Made by a program: the position numbers and the translations under genes. A DNA stretch of 64,000 bases from Billgrantia bachuensis (GTDB taxonomy: Bacteria; Pseudomonadota; Gammaproteobacteria; Pseudomonadales; Halomonadaceae). Under the pieces are notes generated by a model. That model had not been told where the DNA came from. It was given only the letters and a program-made list of their open reading frames with translations, and did no database searches. Numbering within the stretch: position 1 is the first letter of the stretch; the number at the start of each line of letters is the position of its first letter. This document shows positions 54,716 to 63,151 of this stretch, in pieces. Where the stretch lies: positions 1 to 64,000 of the forward strand of contig NZ_JAAQTO010000004.1 of NCBI RefSeq assembly GCF_011742165.1, read 5' to 3'.

Positions 54716-54743
54716 TGGTAGCGCTAACATGTTAGCGCTACCA
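54716..54743. promoter_or_regulatory. 28-bp perfect palindromic LacI-type operator
   Basis: The left half TGGTAGCGCTAACA is followed at once by its exact reverse complement TGTTAGCGCTACCA. Each half has its own AGCGCT core, so two overlapping LacI-family sites 14 bases apart are possible. It lies between ltnD (starts 54666) and the LacI gene (starts 54799) and can control both. Confidence 0.9.
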
Positions 54744-54798
54744 TTCTTGTAGTAGATCGGGATTGAGCCAGCAAGGCCCAGGGTGCAAGGTACGACCA

Positions 54799-55830
54799 AT
54801 GTCTAAACGCAAAGCCAACACACGCCAACGGCGCGGTTCCGCCCAGCCGACCCTCGCTCAGGTGGCCGAACTGGCCGGCGTCTCCTCCATCACCGCCTCC
54901 CGGGCGCTGAACGATCCGGAGCGCGTCAATGCGGCGACCCGCCAGCGCATCCTCGACGCCATGGAGCGCATCGGCTACGTGCCCAACCTGGTGGCCGGCA
55001 GCCTGGCCTCGGCGCGCTCACGCTTCATTGCCGTCGTCGTGCCCTCGCTTGCCAACGCCGTCTTCATTGAAGTCATCCAGGGCCTGCAGGCCACTTTCGA
55101 GGCCGCCGGCTACCAGATCCTGCTCGGCAACACCGACTATGACATCGAGCGCGAACATCAACTGGTGCGAACCTTCCTGGGCTGGTCCTGCTCGGCCCTG
55201 GTCACCGCTGGGCTCAGGCATACCCCGGCGTGCCGCGAGCTGCTCGCCGGCTGCGACCGCCCGGTCATGGAGGTAATGGAGCTGGGCGAGGCATTGGACC
55301 TGAACGTGGGCCTGGACCACGAAGAAGCGGGAAGCTGCATGGCCCGGCACTTGCTGCAGCGCGGCTACCGCGACATCGTCTACGTCGGTGCGCGCATGGG
55401 GGAGGACTACCGCGCCGCCATGCGCTATGCCGGGCATCGGGCGGCGCTCGAAGCGGCAGGCCTGGCGCCGCACCTGCTCGAGCTCGACCGGCTGGGAAGC
55501 CTCGAGGCCGGCGCCGAGGGCCTGGAGCGGGTCCGCGAGCAGTTTCCCGACGCCAAGGCGATCCACTTCGCCAACGACGACCTGGCCACGGGCGCCCTGC
55601 TCCACGCCCTGCGCCTCGGCATGCGGGTTCCCGAGGAAATCGCCATTGCGGGGTTCAATGGCCTGCCACTGGGGCAACACGTCACCCCACGATTGACCAC
55701 GATACAGTCTTCCCGGCACACCATGGGACGCCTGGCCGCGGAACAGGTCCTGCGTTGCCTGGCAGGGGAAGAGGTCGAGGCGCGCCGGCAGGATGTCGGC
55801 TTCACGCTGCTCGAGGGTGAAAGCACCTGA
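54799..55830 (+). CDS. LacI-family transcriptional regulator of the tetronate operon
   Basis: The 343-residue regulator starts at the ATG at 54799 (MSKRKANTRQRR), nine bases after AAGG. It has a basic N-terminus, the LacI helix-turn-helix TLAQVAELAGVSSITASRALNDPERV (about 17-42) and hinge (VPNLVAGSLASARS). The C-terminal periplasmic-binding-like ligand domain (about 65-340) follows. It resembles the GntR/IdnR gluconate branch of LacI regulators. Divergence from ltnD over the palindrome indicates a repressor induced by a tetronate or its product. Confidence 0.9.
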   Translation: MSKRKANTRQRRGSAQPTLAQVAELAGVSSITASRALNDPERVNAATRQRILDAMERIGYVPNLVAGSLASARSRFIAVVVPSLANAVFIEVIQGLQATFEAAGYQILLGNTDYDIEREHQLVRTFLGWSCSALVTAGLRHTPACRELLAGCDRPVMEVMELGEALDLNVGLDHEEAGSCMARHLLQRGYRDIVYVGARMGEDYRAAMRYAGHRAALEAAGLAPHLLELDRLGSLEAGAEGLERVREQFPDAKAIHFANDDLATGALLHALRLGMRVPEEIAIAGFNGLPLGQHVTPRLTTIQSSRHTMGRLAAEQVLRCLAGEEVEARRQDVGFTLLEGEST

Positions 55831-55996
55831 GTCGGGCATCACTCAAACCGGACAGGCTCGCGAGAAGCACCGACCGATCAGGGCTGGCTGGCACGAAATG
55901 GGGTGTGTGAAGCGAAAGTCAGGAGGATGAAGCAGGACGATAAAGCAGGAGGAAAACGAGACAGGACCCTCCCTGGTCCTTGGCAGCGTGTGCCTA

Positions 55997-56107
55997 TCAG
56001 CGGATATAAGCTGCGATAGCGTCGTGGGCCGCTTGCTGAGCCAAAGCGTGGGAGACCCAGTGGTTCAGTACTTCACACGCAAGATCCGCGTTAACTTGTG
56101 TAGACAT
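55997..56107 (-). CDS. 36-residue small protein, unrecognised
   Basis: This short gene has an ATG at 56107 with AGGAG eight bases upstream, ends with TGA at 55997, and has normal codon use. The product begins MSTQVNADLACEVLNHW and ends HDAIAAYIR; it is mainly helical with one Cys, three His and two Trp/Tyr residues. No family is recognised. It stands alone between the LacI gene and the lower-GC stretch to the right. A short hairpin (AGGACC / GGTCCT) follows its stop at about 55963-55980. Confidence 0.6.
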   Translation of the reverse strand: MSTQVNADLACEVLNHWVSHALAQQAAHDAIAAYIR

Positions 56108-56342
56108 GAGGTTTCTCCTGTGTGACATCCAGAAACATCATGCCGGAGCTTTGTCGACATTTCATTAGGGTGAAGAAACTTTGCCCTCGAAGGCTAAAGA
56201 TACGCTGCTGTATGTCACGAATCGTGCTTTTGTACCGAACAGGCGCATGGAAAATGCTTCCATAACTTTTCTGATGCATTTATCTCCCATAGCCAACCTC
56301 AGGTTGCACTCCTGGAGGCCACCGGATGAACGAGCAATATAA

Positions 56343-56377
56343 TGCTCATTTTTAGGCCATACTCAAAAAAATGAGCA
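56343..56377. promoter_or_regulatory. Inverted repeat, possible operator of the next gene pair
   Basis: A perfect 11-bp inverted repeat TGCTCATTTTT / AAAAATGAGCA has a 13-base loop. A further GAGCA lies at 56332-56336, giving three GAGCA half-sites. It lies 47 bases before the start at 56424 and is AT-rich, unlike the rest of the window. The 316-base stretch 56108-56423 holds no other gene that I can support. Confidence 0.6.
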
Positions 56378-56423
56378 ACAAAGTACTCAGAAGTAACGAG
56401 ACAGACTATTATTGGGCATAATC

Positions 56424-56780
56424 ATGCACATCTCGCATGCAGCTTACGCGGCACTGATCAAGCGCCCCGAAGGCATCTGGCATGCTCCGGTATACGACTT
56501 CGCCCCGATGAAGGCCGACCCCGAAGGGGTCACACGCACCACACGCTGGGGCTCGCCCTTCGAAGAAGGAGGTGAGTACGATTGGATCGCCATCGCCCAA
56601 GCACTGGATCACCTCGCATCGTCGGAGCGCACACTAACAACCCTCCGTGCCACCGCGACCCGCCTCATCGGGTTACGGGATCGCCTGGCGGAGCGTGGTG
56701 TGCCGAAGCGCATACTCGACATGCCCGCCGTCGGCCTGGGCTCGTTGGAAACGCGACTGACACGCTGGGGGCTGATTTGA
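56424..56780 (+). CDS. Unknown protein paired with a HTH regulator
   Basis: The 118-residue protein starts at the ATG at 56424 (MHISHAAYAAL); a TTG four codons earlier is an alternative, and no strong ribosome site is present. No family was recognised. It has WHAPVYDFAPMKADPEGVTRT in the first third and a helical, Arg-rich second half (LRATATRLIGLRDRLAERG). It is followed 13 bases later by a HTH protein, and an inverted repeat lies upstream. The arrangement resembles toxin-antitoxin or self-regulated pairs. Confidence 0.6.
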   Translation: MHISHAAYAALIKRPEGIWHAPVYDFAPMKADPEGVTRTTRWGSPFEEGGEYDWIAIAQALDHLASSERTLTTLRATATRLIGLRDRLAERGVPKRILDMPAVGLGSLETRLTRWGLI

Positions 56781-56793
56781 ACGGGAAGCTGAC

Positions 56794-57135
56794 ATGAAGA
56801 AGCGCACACTGTCACCGGAGGCGCGCGAGCAGGCGCTGCTGGCCATCGTTCAAGCATTGATCAAGGGCGAGATTGACGAAGGCCAAGCACTGCGGCGGCT
56901 GCGCCGCGATGCGCTCGGGCTCTCGCAGCAGGCTTACGCCGACCTGGTCGATGTCAGCCGGCGCACCCTGTCTGACATGGAACAAGGCAAGGGAAACGTC
57001 TCGCTGGCGGTCATGAACCGTGTATTTCGGCCACTGGGGCTGAGGGTCGGCCTGCTGCCGCGCCAGCCCGCGCTGCTGGAGAGAGCCATCGCCCTCGAAA
57101 ATGGTGAGACTCGGTCTTCTACTCCCAGCGAGTAG
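56794..57135 (+). CDS. XRE-family HTH regulator
   Basis: The 113-residue protein has a helix-turn-helix of the Cro/C1 type at about residues 42-75 (LGLSQQAYADLVDVSRRTLSDMEQGKG). It is preceded by an N-terminal helical segment (LSPEAREQALLAIVQALIKGEIDEGQALRRLR) and followed by RPLGLRVGLLPR, a HipB-like C-terminal pattern. It follows the unknown gene by 13 bases and probably represses the pair through the repeat at 56343-56377. Confidence 0.82.
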   Translation: MKKRTLSPEAREQALLAIVQALIKGEIDEGQALRRLRRDALGLSQQAYADLVDVSRRTLSDMEQGKGNVSLAVMNRVFRPLGLRVGLLPRQPALLERAIALENGETRSSTPSE

Positions 57136-57186
57136 CCATGCTCTACGAGATCCCGGCTACCCCAGCCTGATCGGGAACCTACTGCG

Positions 57187-57235
57187 GAGCTTAACTAATA
57201 TTTCTTAAAAAATGGTGTGGAATTAGTTAAAGCTC
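57187..57235. terminator. AT-rich inverted repeat between convergent genes
   Basis: GAGCTTAACTAAT (57187-57199) pairs with ATTAGTTAAAGCTC (57222-57235) with one bulge and a 22-base loop. It lies between the HTH gene and the convergent membrane protein gene. It could be a bidirectional terminator; no T run follows closely. Confidence 0.4.
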
Positions 57236-57246
57236 TTCGCAGGTGC

Positions 57247-58038
57247 TCAAGGGGAAAGCACTGACCGGGCCCGCCACCGGCTCAGCATGAAGAGCGCCAT
57301 ACTGACGCCGATGGAGGCCAGTAGCGCCAAGAGAAAAGTGACCATGGGAGGCGCCGAACCGACCATAAGCGCCGTGACGACAGCGAAGGCGACCAGGCTC
57401 AACATGCCATGCTGGGCCACGGATACCGTGCAGCGGGCGACCTCGGCCCCGTAGCGCTGATGCAGCGTCCAGCCGATGGTGAACAGCCCCACGGGAAAGC
57501 CCACCAGCACACCGGACAGCACCGGCCCCGAGCGTGCGGCAAGCGTGGTCGCCACGCCCACCACGAGCCCCGCCAGCAGGCCGCGCAACAGCAGATCGAA
57601 CCAACCCGAACGGGCCACCACGACAGACTGCTTCAGGTCGAGCGCGCGCCGGATTCCCTCGGCCATTGCCAATACAGCGACGTACAGCAGCACCGCGGCC
57701 CAGATGCCTCCAGGCAGCAGCGAGAACAGGAAGGCTGCCGGAATCCAGCAGAGGGTCGCCAGGCCAAGGCTGCCCGGCGCCCCAAGCCTGGCGGCGGTGA
57801 CGACATAGCAGCTGCTGAACAGCAGGGTCGCCACCAGCGCATGCAGGGTCGAGAGCACCGCCGAACGGACGAACTCGGCGCTCTGCTCCTGCAACATAAA
57901 GAAGTAGCCGGGCCCCAGCACGATGGGCGTCCCGGCAAGAATTCCACCCAGGCGGGGGCCAAGCCTGGCCACCGTCACGGAAACGCCTATTACCACCAGC
58001 GCGGTAGCCAGCAGCTTGGTCAGCAGTACGCTCAGCAT
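57247..58038 (-). CDS. Polytopic membrane protein, unrecognised
   Basis: The 263-residue protein starts at the ATG at 58038, overlapping the amidase stop by seven bases. It has about eight transmembrane helices and a GPRLGGILAGTPIVLGPGYFF segment near residues 29-49. A second, similar segment (GPVLSGVLVGFPVGLFTIG, about 170) suggests an internal duplication. The function is unknown; the place at the end of the TRAP-amidase operon suggests transport or export of a related compound. Confidence 0.7.
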   Translation of the reverse strand: MLSVLLTKLLATALVVIGVSVTVARLGPRLGGILAGTPIVLGPGYFFMLQEQSAEFVRSAVLSTLHALVATLLFSSCYVVTAARLGAPGSLGLATLCWIPAAFLFSLLPGGIWAAVLLYVAVLAMAEGIRRALDLKQSVVVARSGWFDLLLRGLLAGLVVGVATTLAARSGPVLSGVLVGFPVGLFTIGWTLHQRYGAEVARCTVSVAQHGMLSLVAFAVVTALMVGSAPPMVTFLLALLASIGVSMALFMLSRWRARSVLSP

Positions 58039-59411
58039 GAGAGGCGCAGTGCGTCCTCCATGGCCTGTCCCAGGCGCAGCAGCGTATCGTCCTGGCCATT
58101 GCGGCCCACCAGCATGATGCCGCTGGGCAGCTCGCCCCCGGCATGGCTGGGCAGAGTGATTGCACACAGATCCAGCAGGTTGGCTACGGTCGGGTTGCGC
58201 AGCACCAGCAAGTTGAGCCGCGCGTACCCTTCATCGCCCTCCAGCTCCTGTATGCGAGGCGGCACGATCGGTACCGTGGGCGAAAGCAGGCCATCGTAGC
58301 CTTGCAGCCACGCATCCGCCTCGCACATCCGTACCTGCCGGCGCCTACGGAGCTCGAGGTAATCGGCAGCCGAGATGTTAGCGCCCTTCTCGATCCGCGA
58401 TCGCACCCGAGGGTCGTAGCTCCCGGCATGCTCTGCCAACCACTCACGATGCAGAAAATAGCTCTCGGCTGCCGTGAACCCGCCGCCCTCCATCAGCTCC
58501 GACAGTGCACCAAGCACCGGCACGGGCGCCTCGACGATCACCGCCCCGGCCGCACGCAGCTGGCGCAGGCTCCGGTCGAAGGCCTGCGCCACCGTGTCAT
58601 CCATACCATCGAGCATGTAGGTTTCGGGCACCACGAAGCGGCGCCCACGCAGATCGTAGGCCGCCAAGGAGCGATAGGTGCGCCCCGACAGCACAGCGTC
58701 CAGGCGGGCACAGCAGGCCACGCTGCGGGCGATGGGGCCGATCGAATCCAGGCTGTCCGAGAGCGGGAACGCCCCTTCGCGGGGAATGCGACGCTGCGAA
58801 GGCTTGAACCCCACCAGGCCGCAGAAGGCCGCGGGAATACGCACCGAGCCGCCGGTATCGGTGCCGATTGCTGCCGCCGCCATCCCTTGGGCCACGGCCA
58901 CCGCGGAACCTGACGAGGAGCCGCCGGGGATACGCCCCGGCGCCAGCGGGTTGTCCGGCGTGCCGAAATGCGGGTTCAACCCCAGGCCGGAATAGGCGAA
59001 CTCGGTCATGTTGGTATGCCCGGCGATCACCGCCCCGGCCCGACGCAGCCGCGTGGCGATGCAGGCATCCCCAACGGCCGGCTCACTCCACCAGCGCGAG
59101 CCGGCATGAGACACTTCGCCGGCCACGTCGAACAGCGCCTTGAGCGCTATCGGCAGGCCGGCGAGCTCGCCCACGGGCACGCCGGCCCGGCGCAGTGCAT
59201 CCGCCGCCTCGGCCTCGGCGCATGCGGTCTGATCGAAACGAGCCGTATACACCCGTGCCTCGGGATCGTCCTTCTCGTCGCCGTTGACCCAGCAGGCCTC
59301 GAGCAGCGTTCTGGCTTGAAACTTGCCCTCCTCCAGGTCATCGATGAGCTGACGAAGCGTGAGCCCAGCGGAGAGTTCAGTGGCAAGCGTCAAAGTATCC
59401 TGTGTCTTCAT
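58032..59411 (-). CDS. Amidase signature family hydrolase
   Basis: The 459-residue enzyme starts at the ATG at 59411. It has the amidase signature with the Ser-cisSer-Lys triad: Lys in PIALKALFD (about 84-92), the cis-Ser in GGSSSGSAVAVAQG (about 158-171), and the nucleophile Ser in GTDTGGSVRIPAAFCG (about 179-194). It hydrolyses an amide or ureido group. It overlaps the DUF2848 gene by four bases. AtzF or allophanate hydrolase-like enzymes are nearby relatives, but the substrate is unknown. Confidence 0.88.
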   Translation of the reverse strand: MKTQDTLTLATELSAGLTLRQLIDDLEEGKFQARTLLEACWVNGDEKDDPEARVYTARFDQTACAEAEAADALRRAGVPVGELAGLPIALKALFDVAGEVSHAGSRWWSEPAVGDACIATRLRRAGAVIAGHTNMTEFAYSGLGLNPHFGTPDNPLAPGRIPGGSSSGSAVAVAQGMAAAAIGTDTGGSVRIPAAFCGLVGFKPSQRRIPREGAFPLSDSLDSIGPIARSVACCARLDAVLSGRTYRSLAAYDLRGRRFVVPETYMLDGMDDTVAQAFDRSLRQLRAAGAVIVEAPVPVLGALSELMEGGGFTAAESYFLHREWLAEHAGSYDPRVRSRIEKGANISAADYLELRRRRQVRMCEADAWLQGYDGLLSPTVPIVPPRIQELEGDEGYARLNLLVLRNPTVANLLDLCAITLPSHAGGELPSGIMLVGRNGQDDTLLRLGQAMEDALRLSC

Positions 59412-60085
59412 GCGACCACCGGTAGCGTCTTGATGTGATAATGGTGCACGAGCTCCCGCCCCCTGACCGGATCCGTCAGCACCACGCGAAACGCATCGGC
59501 AGCGCGTACCTCGCCCCTGACCGGCAAGGTACCGCAGAGCATCGCCTGCCCCGGCGCCAGACGCGCCTCGTCGAGCCCGAAGCGGCGCAGCAGCTCCGCA
59601 GGGTGGAGCAAGCCCGTCACCCCGCCCTGCTGGTAGACCACCTCCCGCCCTTCGATCGTAGCGTACGACACCATCTGCAAATCGTCCCAATGGTCGAGCA
59701 CGCTCCCCAGGCGCCACACCTTGCGGCTGACCGGCTTGGCACAGACCTGCTTGGAGTGCGCCACCGACCAGGCTTCCGCCTCGCGATCGGTATGGTCGGA
59801 ACCGATGCCTACCAGCGTGCCCTGCGGCGTACCGATCAGCACGACCTCCACCTCCCCGCTCGTAGCCTCGCCGAGCACCTGGATCGTTCGTGCGGTCGTC
59901 AACTGGTTGGCAGCGACGCGGTAGAACAACGGCGTTGCCGAGGGCGGCCTCACGCCGATCGCCCTGAGTTCTTCGATATGCTCATCGATGGCTGCCTGCT
60001 CGCGCCCGGCCCACCCGGCGATGATCAGCTCCTGAATATCGACCTTCAGGGCCTTGTCGGTCTCCGACACATGGAAAATCGTCAT
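59408..60085 (-). CDS. DUF2848 family protein
   Basis: The 225-residue protein matches DUF2848, a family of unknown function related in fold to fumarylacetoacetate hydrolase. It has PPSATPLFYRVAANQLTT (about 47-64), VGIGSDHTDREAEAWSVAHSKQVCAKPVS (about 92-120) and AMLCGTLPVRG (about 180). Conserved Asp, His and Glu residues in the middle segment could bind a metal. Its gene lies between the TRAP large permease and the amidase in one operon, so the enzyme likely acts on the imported compound. Confidence 0.85.
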   Translation of the reverse strand: MTIFHVSETDKALKVDIQELIIAGWAGREQAAIDEHIEELRAIGVRPPSATPLFYRVAANQLTTARTIQVLGEATSGEVEVVLIGTPQGTLVGIGSDHTDREAEAWSVAHSKQVCAKPVSRKVWRLGSVLDHWDDLQMVSYATIEGREVVYQQGGVTGLLHPAELLRRFGLDEARLAPGQAMLCGTLPVRGEVRAADAFRVVLTDPVRGRELVHHYHIKTLPVVA

Positions 60086-60119
60086 TCTCTGGCTCCGTTG
60101 ACACTTGTCGTTGGATCGT

Positions 60120-61403
60120 TCAATTCAGCACGCCGGGTAGATAGAGGGCGACGGCCGGGAACAACACGAGCACCACGGCCATCAGCAGCATGATGCCGAC
60201 ATAGGGAATGGCGCCGACCATCACGTCATTGAACGATCCCCCCTGGCGCACGCCCTGCACCACATAGAGATTGAGGCCGACGGGCGGCGTGATCAGCGCC
60301 ATCTCGATCAGCAGAATCAGCAGGATGCCGAACCACACCGGGTCGAACCCCAGCCCGATCATGATCGGCGCCACGATGGGAATCGTGATCACCATGAGCG
60401 AGAGCGTCTCGATGAAAAAACCGAGCACGATATAGAGGCCGATCACCATCAGCAGCGTGGCATAGGGCCCGAGGCCAGCGGTCTCGAGAAAGGTCCTCAG
60501 CTCCCGCGTGATGCCGGCCGACGCCAGCACGAAGTTGAGGAAGTACGAAGCGATGATGATCAACATGATCATTCCCGTCGTTCGCATCGTGCCGTCCAGG
60601 GCTTCGACAATGATCGCCAGCGACAACTTGCGCATGGCCACGGCGATCAGCAGTGCCCCGATGACCCCGAGCGAAGCGGCCTCGGTGGGTGTCGCCCAGC
60701 CGGCATAGATCGACCCCACCACGACGCCGAACAGCAGCAACACGGGCACCAGATGGCGCAGCCCCGAGAAACGCTCCCGCCAGCTATGGCGGCTGCTGGG
60801 CCCGCCCAGGCTGGGCCGCCATAGGCAGATCAGCGCCGTGCCCAGGATGAACAGCAGCGCCAGCAACAAGCCCGGCAGCAGCCCCGCGGCAAACAGCCGG
60901 GGAATGGAGGTTTCCGTCAGGAACCCTTAAACGATCAGGTTGATGGAGGGCGGGATCATGATGCCCAGGGTGCCGCCGGCAGCGATCGAGCCTGTGAACA
61001 GGCGCGGGTCGTACTTCATCTCCTTGCCCTGGGGGATCGCCACGGTACCGATGGTCGCCGCAGTGGCCACGCTGGAACCGGAAGTGGCCGAAAACAGCGT
61101 GGCAGTACCGATGTTGGCATGCAGCAGACCGCCCGGCAGCCACGACAGCCAGCTCTCCAGCGCCCGGTAGGTCCCCTTGGCGATACCGGTACGCACCAGG
61201 ATCTCCCCCAGCAGGATGAAGAGCGGAATCGCGATCAGCAGAAAGCTGTCCGAAGCCGACCACAGGACATCGCCCAGGGCCCTGACCAGAGGGAAAGGAG
61301 AAAAGAATTCGTCGAGAAACAGGCCGAGCGCGATGAGCGTGGCGGCCACCGGCACGCTCAGCACCAATAGCAGCAGCAGAACCAGCAAAGCCATCAGGAT
61401 CAT
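60120..61403 (-). pseudogene. TRAP large permease (DctM), system 3, interrupted by in-frame TAA
   Basis: The frame reads through 427 codons of DctM protein with one TAA at 60929-60927 (codon 159). Upstream is a normal DctM start with IPLFILLGEILVRTGIAKG and GTLGIMIPPSINLIV. Downstream in the same frame the protein continues with GFLTETSIPRLFAAGLLPG. The stop replaces the usual Tyr of the VYG motif (a one-base change from TAC or TAT). There is no frameshift or other damage, so it is either a recent nonsense mutation or a sequencing error. As it stands, transporter 3 would be dead. Confidence 0.88.
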
Positions 61404-61993
61404 GAGGCGTATTCCTTGTTCTCTTCCAGCTGCTCATCCAGCGTGGGGCTCCCGGCCAGTTGCTGAACGCGCCCAGTGTCGCCATTCAGCAGCGCGAGCA
61501 ACACACGCAGCAACACCAGGCCGACCGCCAGAGCGAACCAGGCCAGCCCAAGCAGCCACAGCGCCTGGGGTATCCAGATCGGCGTTCCCAAAGGGGTATT
61601 GGCCCGCGCCCCGCCGGCGTAGGAACTTGCGGCGATGTCGAATGCCGCTCCGACCACCAGGACGCAGAAGAGCGCCATCGCCAGCAGCGCCAACAGGTCC
61701 AGCACGCCGCGAATGCGAATCGGCAGGTTCACGTAGAGGGCATCGATACGAATGTGCGCCTTTTGCATCAGGGTGTAGGCAAACGCCCAACTGGAGCTGA
61801 TCGCCATGATGTAGCCGGTGAGTTCCGTGGCATGCACCGCCGACCGCCCCGTCAGGCGGCGAGACAGCACCTCCACCGTTACCATGGCCACCGTCAGAAG
61901 AATCAGTACGCCACCGGCACGCGCCAGCCATAGCGACCCCACCCGCACGATGCCCAGCGCACGGTCGAGCCCATCATTTACCCGCTGAAACAT
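61400..61993 (-). CDS. TRAP transporter small permease subunit (DctQ), system 3
   Basis: The 197-residue protein starts at the ATG at 61993 with GGAG upstream. It has four transmembrane helices and the DctQ pattern ELTGYIMAISSSWAFAYTLMQKAHIRIDALYV (about 57-88). It overlaps the large permease gene by four bases (ATGA). Its frame is intact. Confidence 0.9.
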   Translation of the reverse strand: MFQRVNDGLDRALGIVRVGSLWLARAGGVLILLTVAMVTVEVLSRRLTGRSAVHATELTGYIMAISSSWAFAYTLMQKAHIRIDALYVNLPIRIRGVLDLLALLAMALFCVLVVGAAFDIAASSYAGGARANTPLGTPIWIPQALWLLGLAWFALAVGLVLLRVLLALLNGDTGRVQQLAGSPTLDEQLEENKEYAS

Positions 61994-62054
61994 AACGTTC
62001 TCCGAGGCGGGCCGGGTCATGCCCAGCCCGCCGGTAACGGTCAAGTCCAGTTAG

Positions 62055-63122
62055 CTAGCGAGACGCGCTCAAGCCAGTGACTTCACCCACGGTCTCGTTC
62101 CAGCGGTCCACCCATTCCTGGTCGACACGGCCGGCCCAGTTGGGCAGCAGGGTTTCCTCGAGGTGGCGCGAGACCTCCTGGAAGTCCTCGTCGGTCGCTT
62201 CCACCAGCACCATGTCGCCCGGCTCCCCACGCGAGCAGTCGCCATCTCCGGTCAGGCAGGCGATGCCTTCGCGGGTCTCTTCCACTGCCGACTCCCACAC
62301 GGGCACCTCGTAGTTCTCGCGAATCTCCTCCAGCAGCCACTCCTGGGTATCGCTGGAGAGCGAGTCCCACTTGTTGCCGTTCATGGCCGTTGCCACGTGG
62401 TCCCAACCGCCGACGGGGAGCGGATAGAGGTGCGTCGACACCTCATGCCAGCCGGAGCTGTAGCCGGAAAGCGAACCGGTCACCGCACAGTCGATCACGC
62501 CCCGCTGCAGGGCGCCGGGCACCTCACTGAAGCTGAGGGTGATACCCTCGGCACCGAGGGCCTCGAGAAACTCGGCGGTGGTGCGTCCACTGGCGCGAAC
62601 CTTCTTGCCGGCAAGATCGCCCAGCCCATCGATTTCGGCGTTACAGAACACCATCTGTGACGGATAGGGCACCACCGCGAGGAGTTGCGCCCCCGAAAAG
62701 CGCTCGGCAAAGGCGTCCGCCAATACCGGACGGTAGGCCTCGGCCACTTCACGCGCCGTTTCCACATCCGGCGCAATCATCGGCATGTCGAGCCCTTCGA
62801 GCTCGGGGGCGTCCTGAACGGCATAATCGGCCACGGTGGAACCCACCTCCACCACGTCGCGGGCCATCAGGCGGTAGACCTCGCCCCCGTCGAGCCCCAT
62901 CTGGTCGAAGGTCGTCACCTCCGTGGTAATACGCCCCTCGGAGGCTTCCGGCAGGTGTTTCTCCCAAAAGGGACGTTCGAAATTCTGGAACAGCGAAAGG
63001 CTGCTCCAGCTACCCACATAGGAAAGGCTAGTCTGATCCAGCTCCTGAGCAGCCGCCTGCCCTGCCGAAACGCATAGACCAGCCGCGATGGCTGAGACGA
63101 GACTTGTTCTTGTAGTCAGCAT
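62055..63122 (-). CDS. TRAP transporter substrate-binding protein (DctP), system 3
   Basis: The 355-residue protein has a signal peptide (about 1-25, ending AGQAAAQ) and the DctP fold. The substrate arginine is in KKVRASGRTTAEFLEALG (about 176-193), and SEVPGALQRGVIDCAVTGSLSG is present. It follows the DUF1445 gene by 29 bases, so the operon begins further left on the minus strand. It differs in its core from systems 1 and 2, suggesting a different ligand class. Confidence 0.9.
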   Translation of the reverse strand: MLTTRTSLVSAIAAGLCVSAGQAAAQELDQTSLSYVGSWSSLSLFQNFERPFWEKHLPEASEGRITTEVTTFDQMGLDGGEVYRLMARDVVEVGSTVADYAVQDAPELEGLDMPMIAPDVETAREVAEAYRPVLADAFAERFSGAQLLAVVPYPSQMVFCNAEIDGLGDLAGKKVRASGRTTAEFLEALGAEGITLSFSEVPGALQRGVIDCAVTGSLSGYSSGWHEVSTHLYPLPVGGWDHVATAMNGNKWDSLSSDTQEWLLEEIRENYEVPVWESAVEETREGIACLTGDGDCSRGEPGDMVLVEATDEDFQEVSRHLEETLLPNWAGRVDQEWVDRWNETVGEVTGLSASR

Positions 63123-63151
63123 GGTTTCCTCACTTATCTGCGTCGTGATGG

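Noticed and set aside
56091-56279. 62-codon minus-strand frame upstream of the 36-residue gene
   Set aside because: It overlaps the better-supported small gene, has no ribosome site, and its translation looks random.
57187-57235. AT-rich inverted repeat as an insertion-sequence end
   Set aside because: No transposase, no partner repeat and no target duplication were found. A terminator between convergent genes is simpler.
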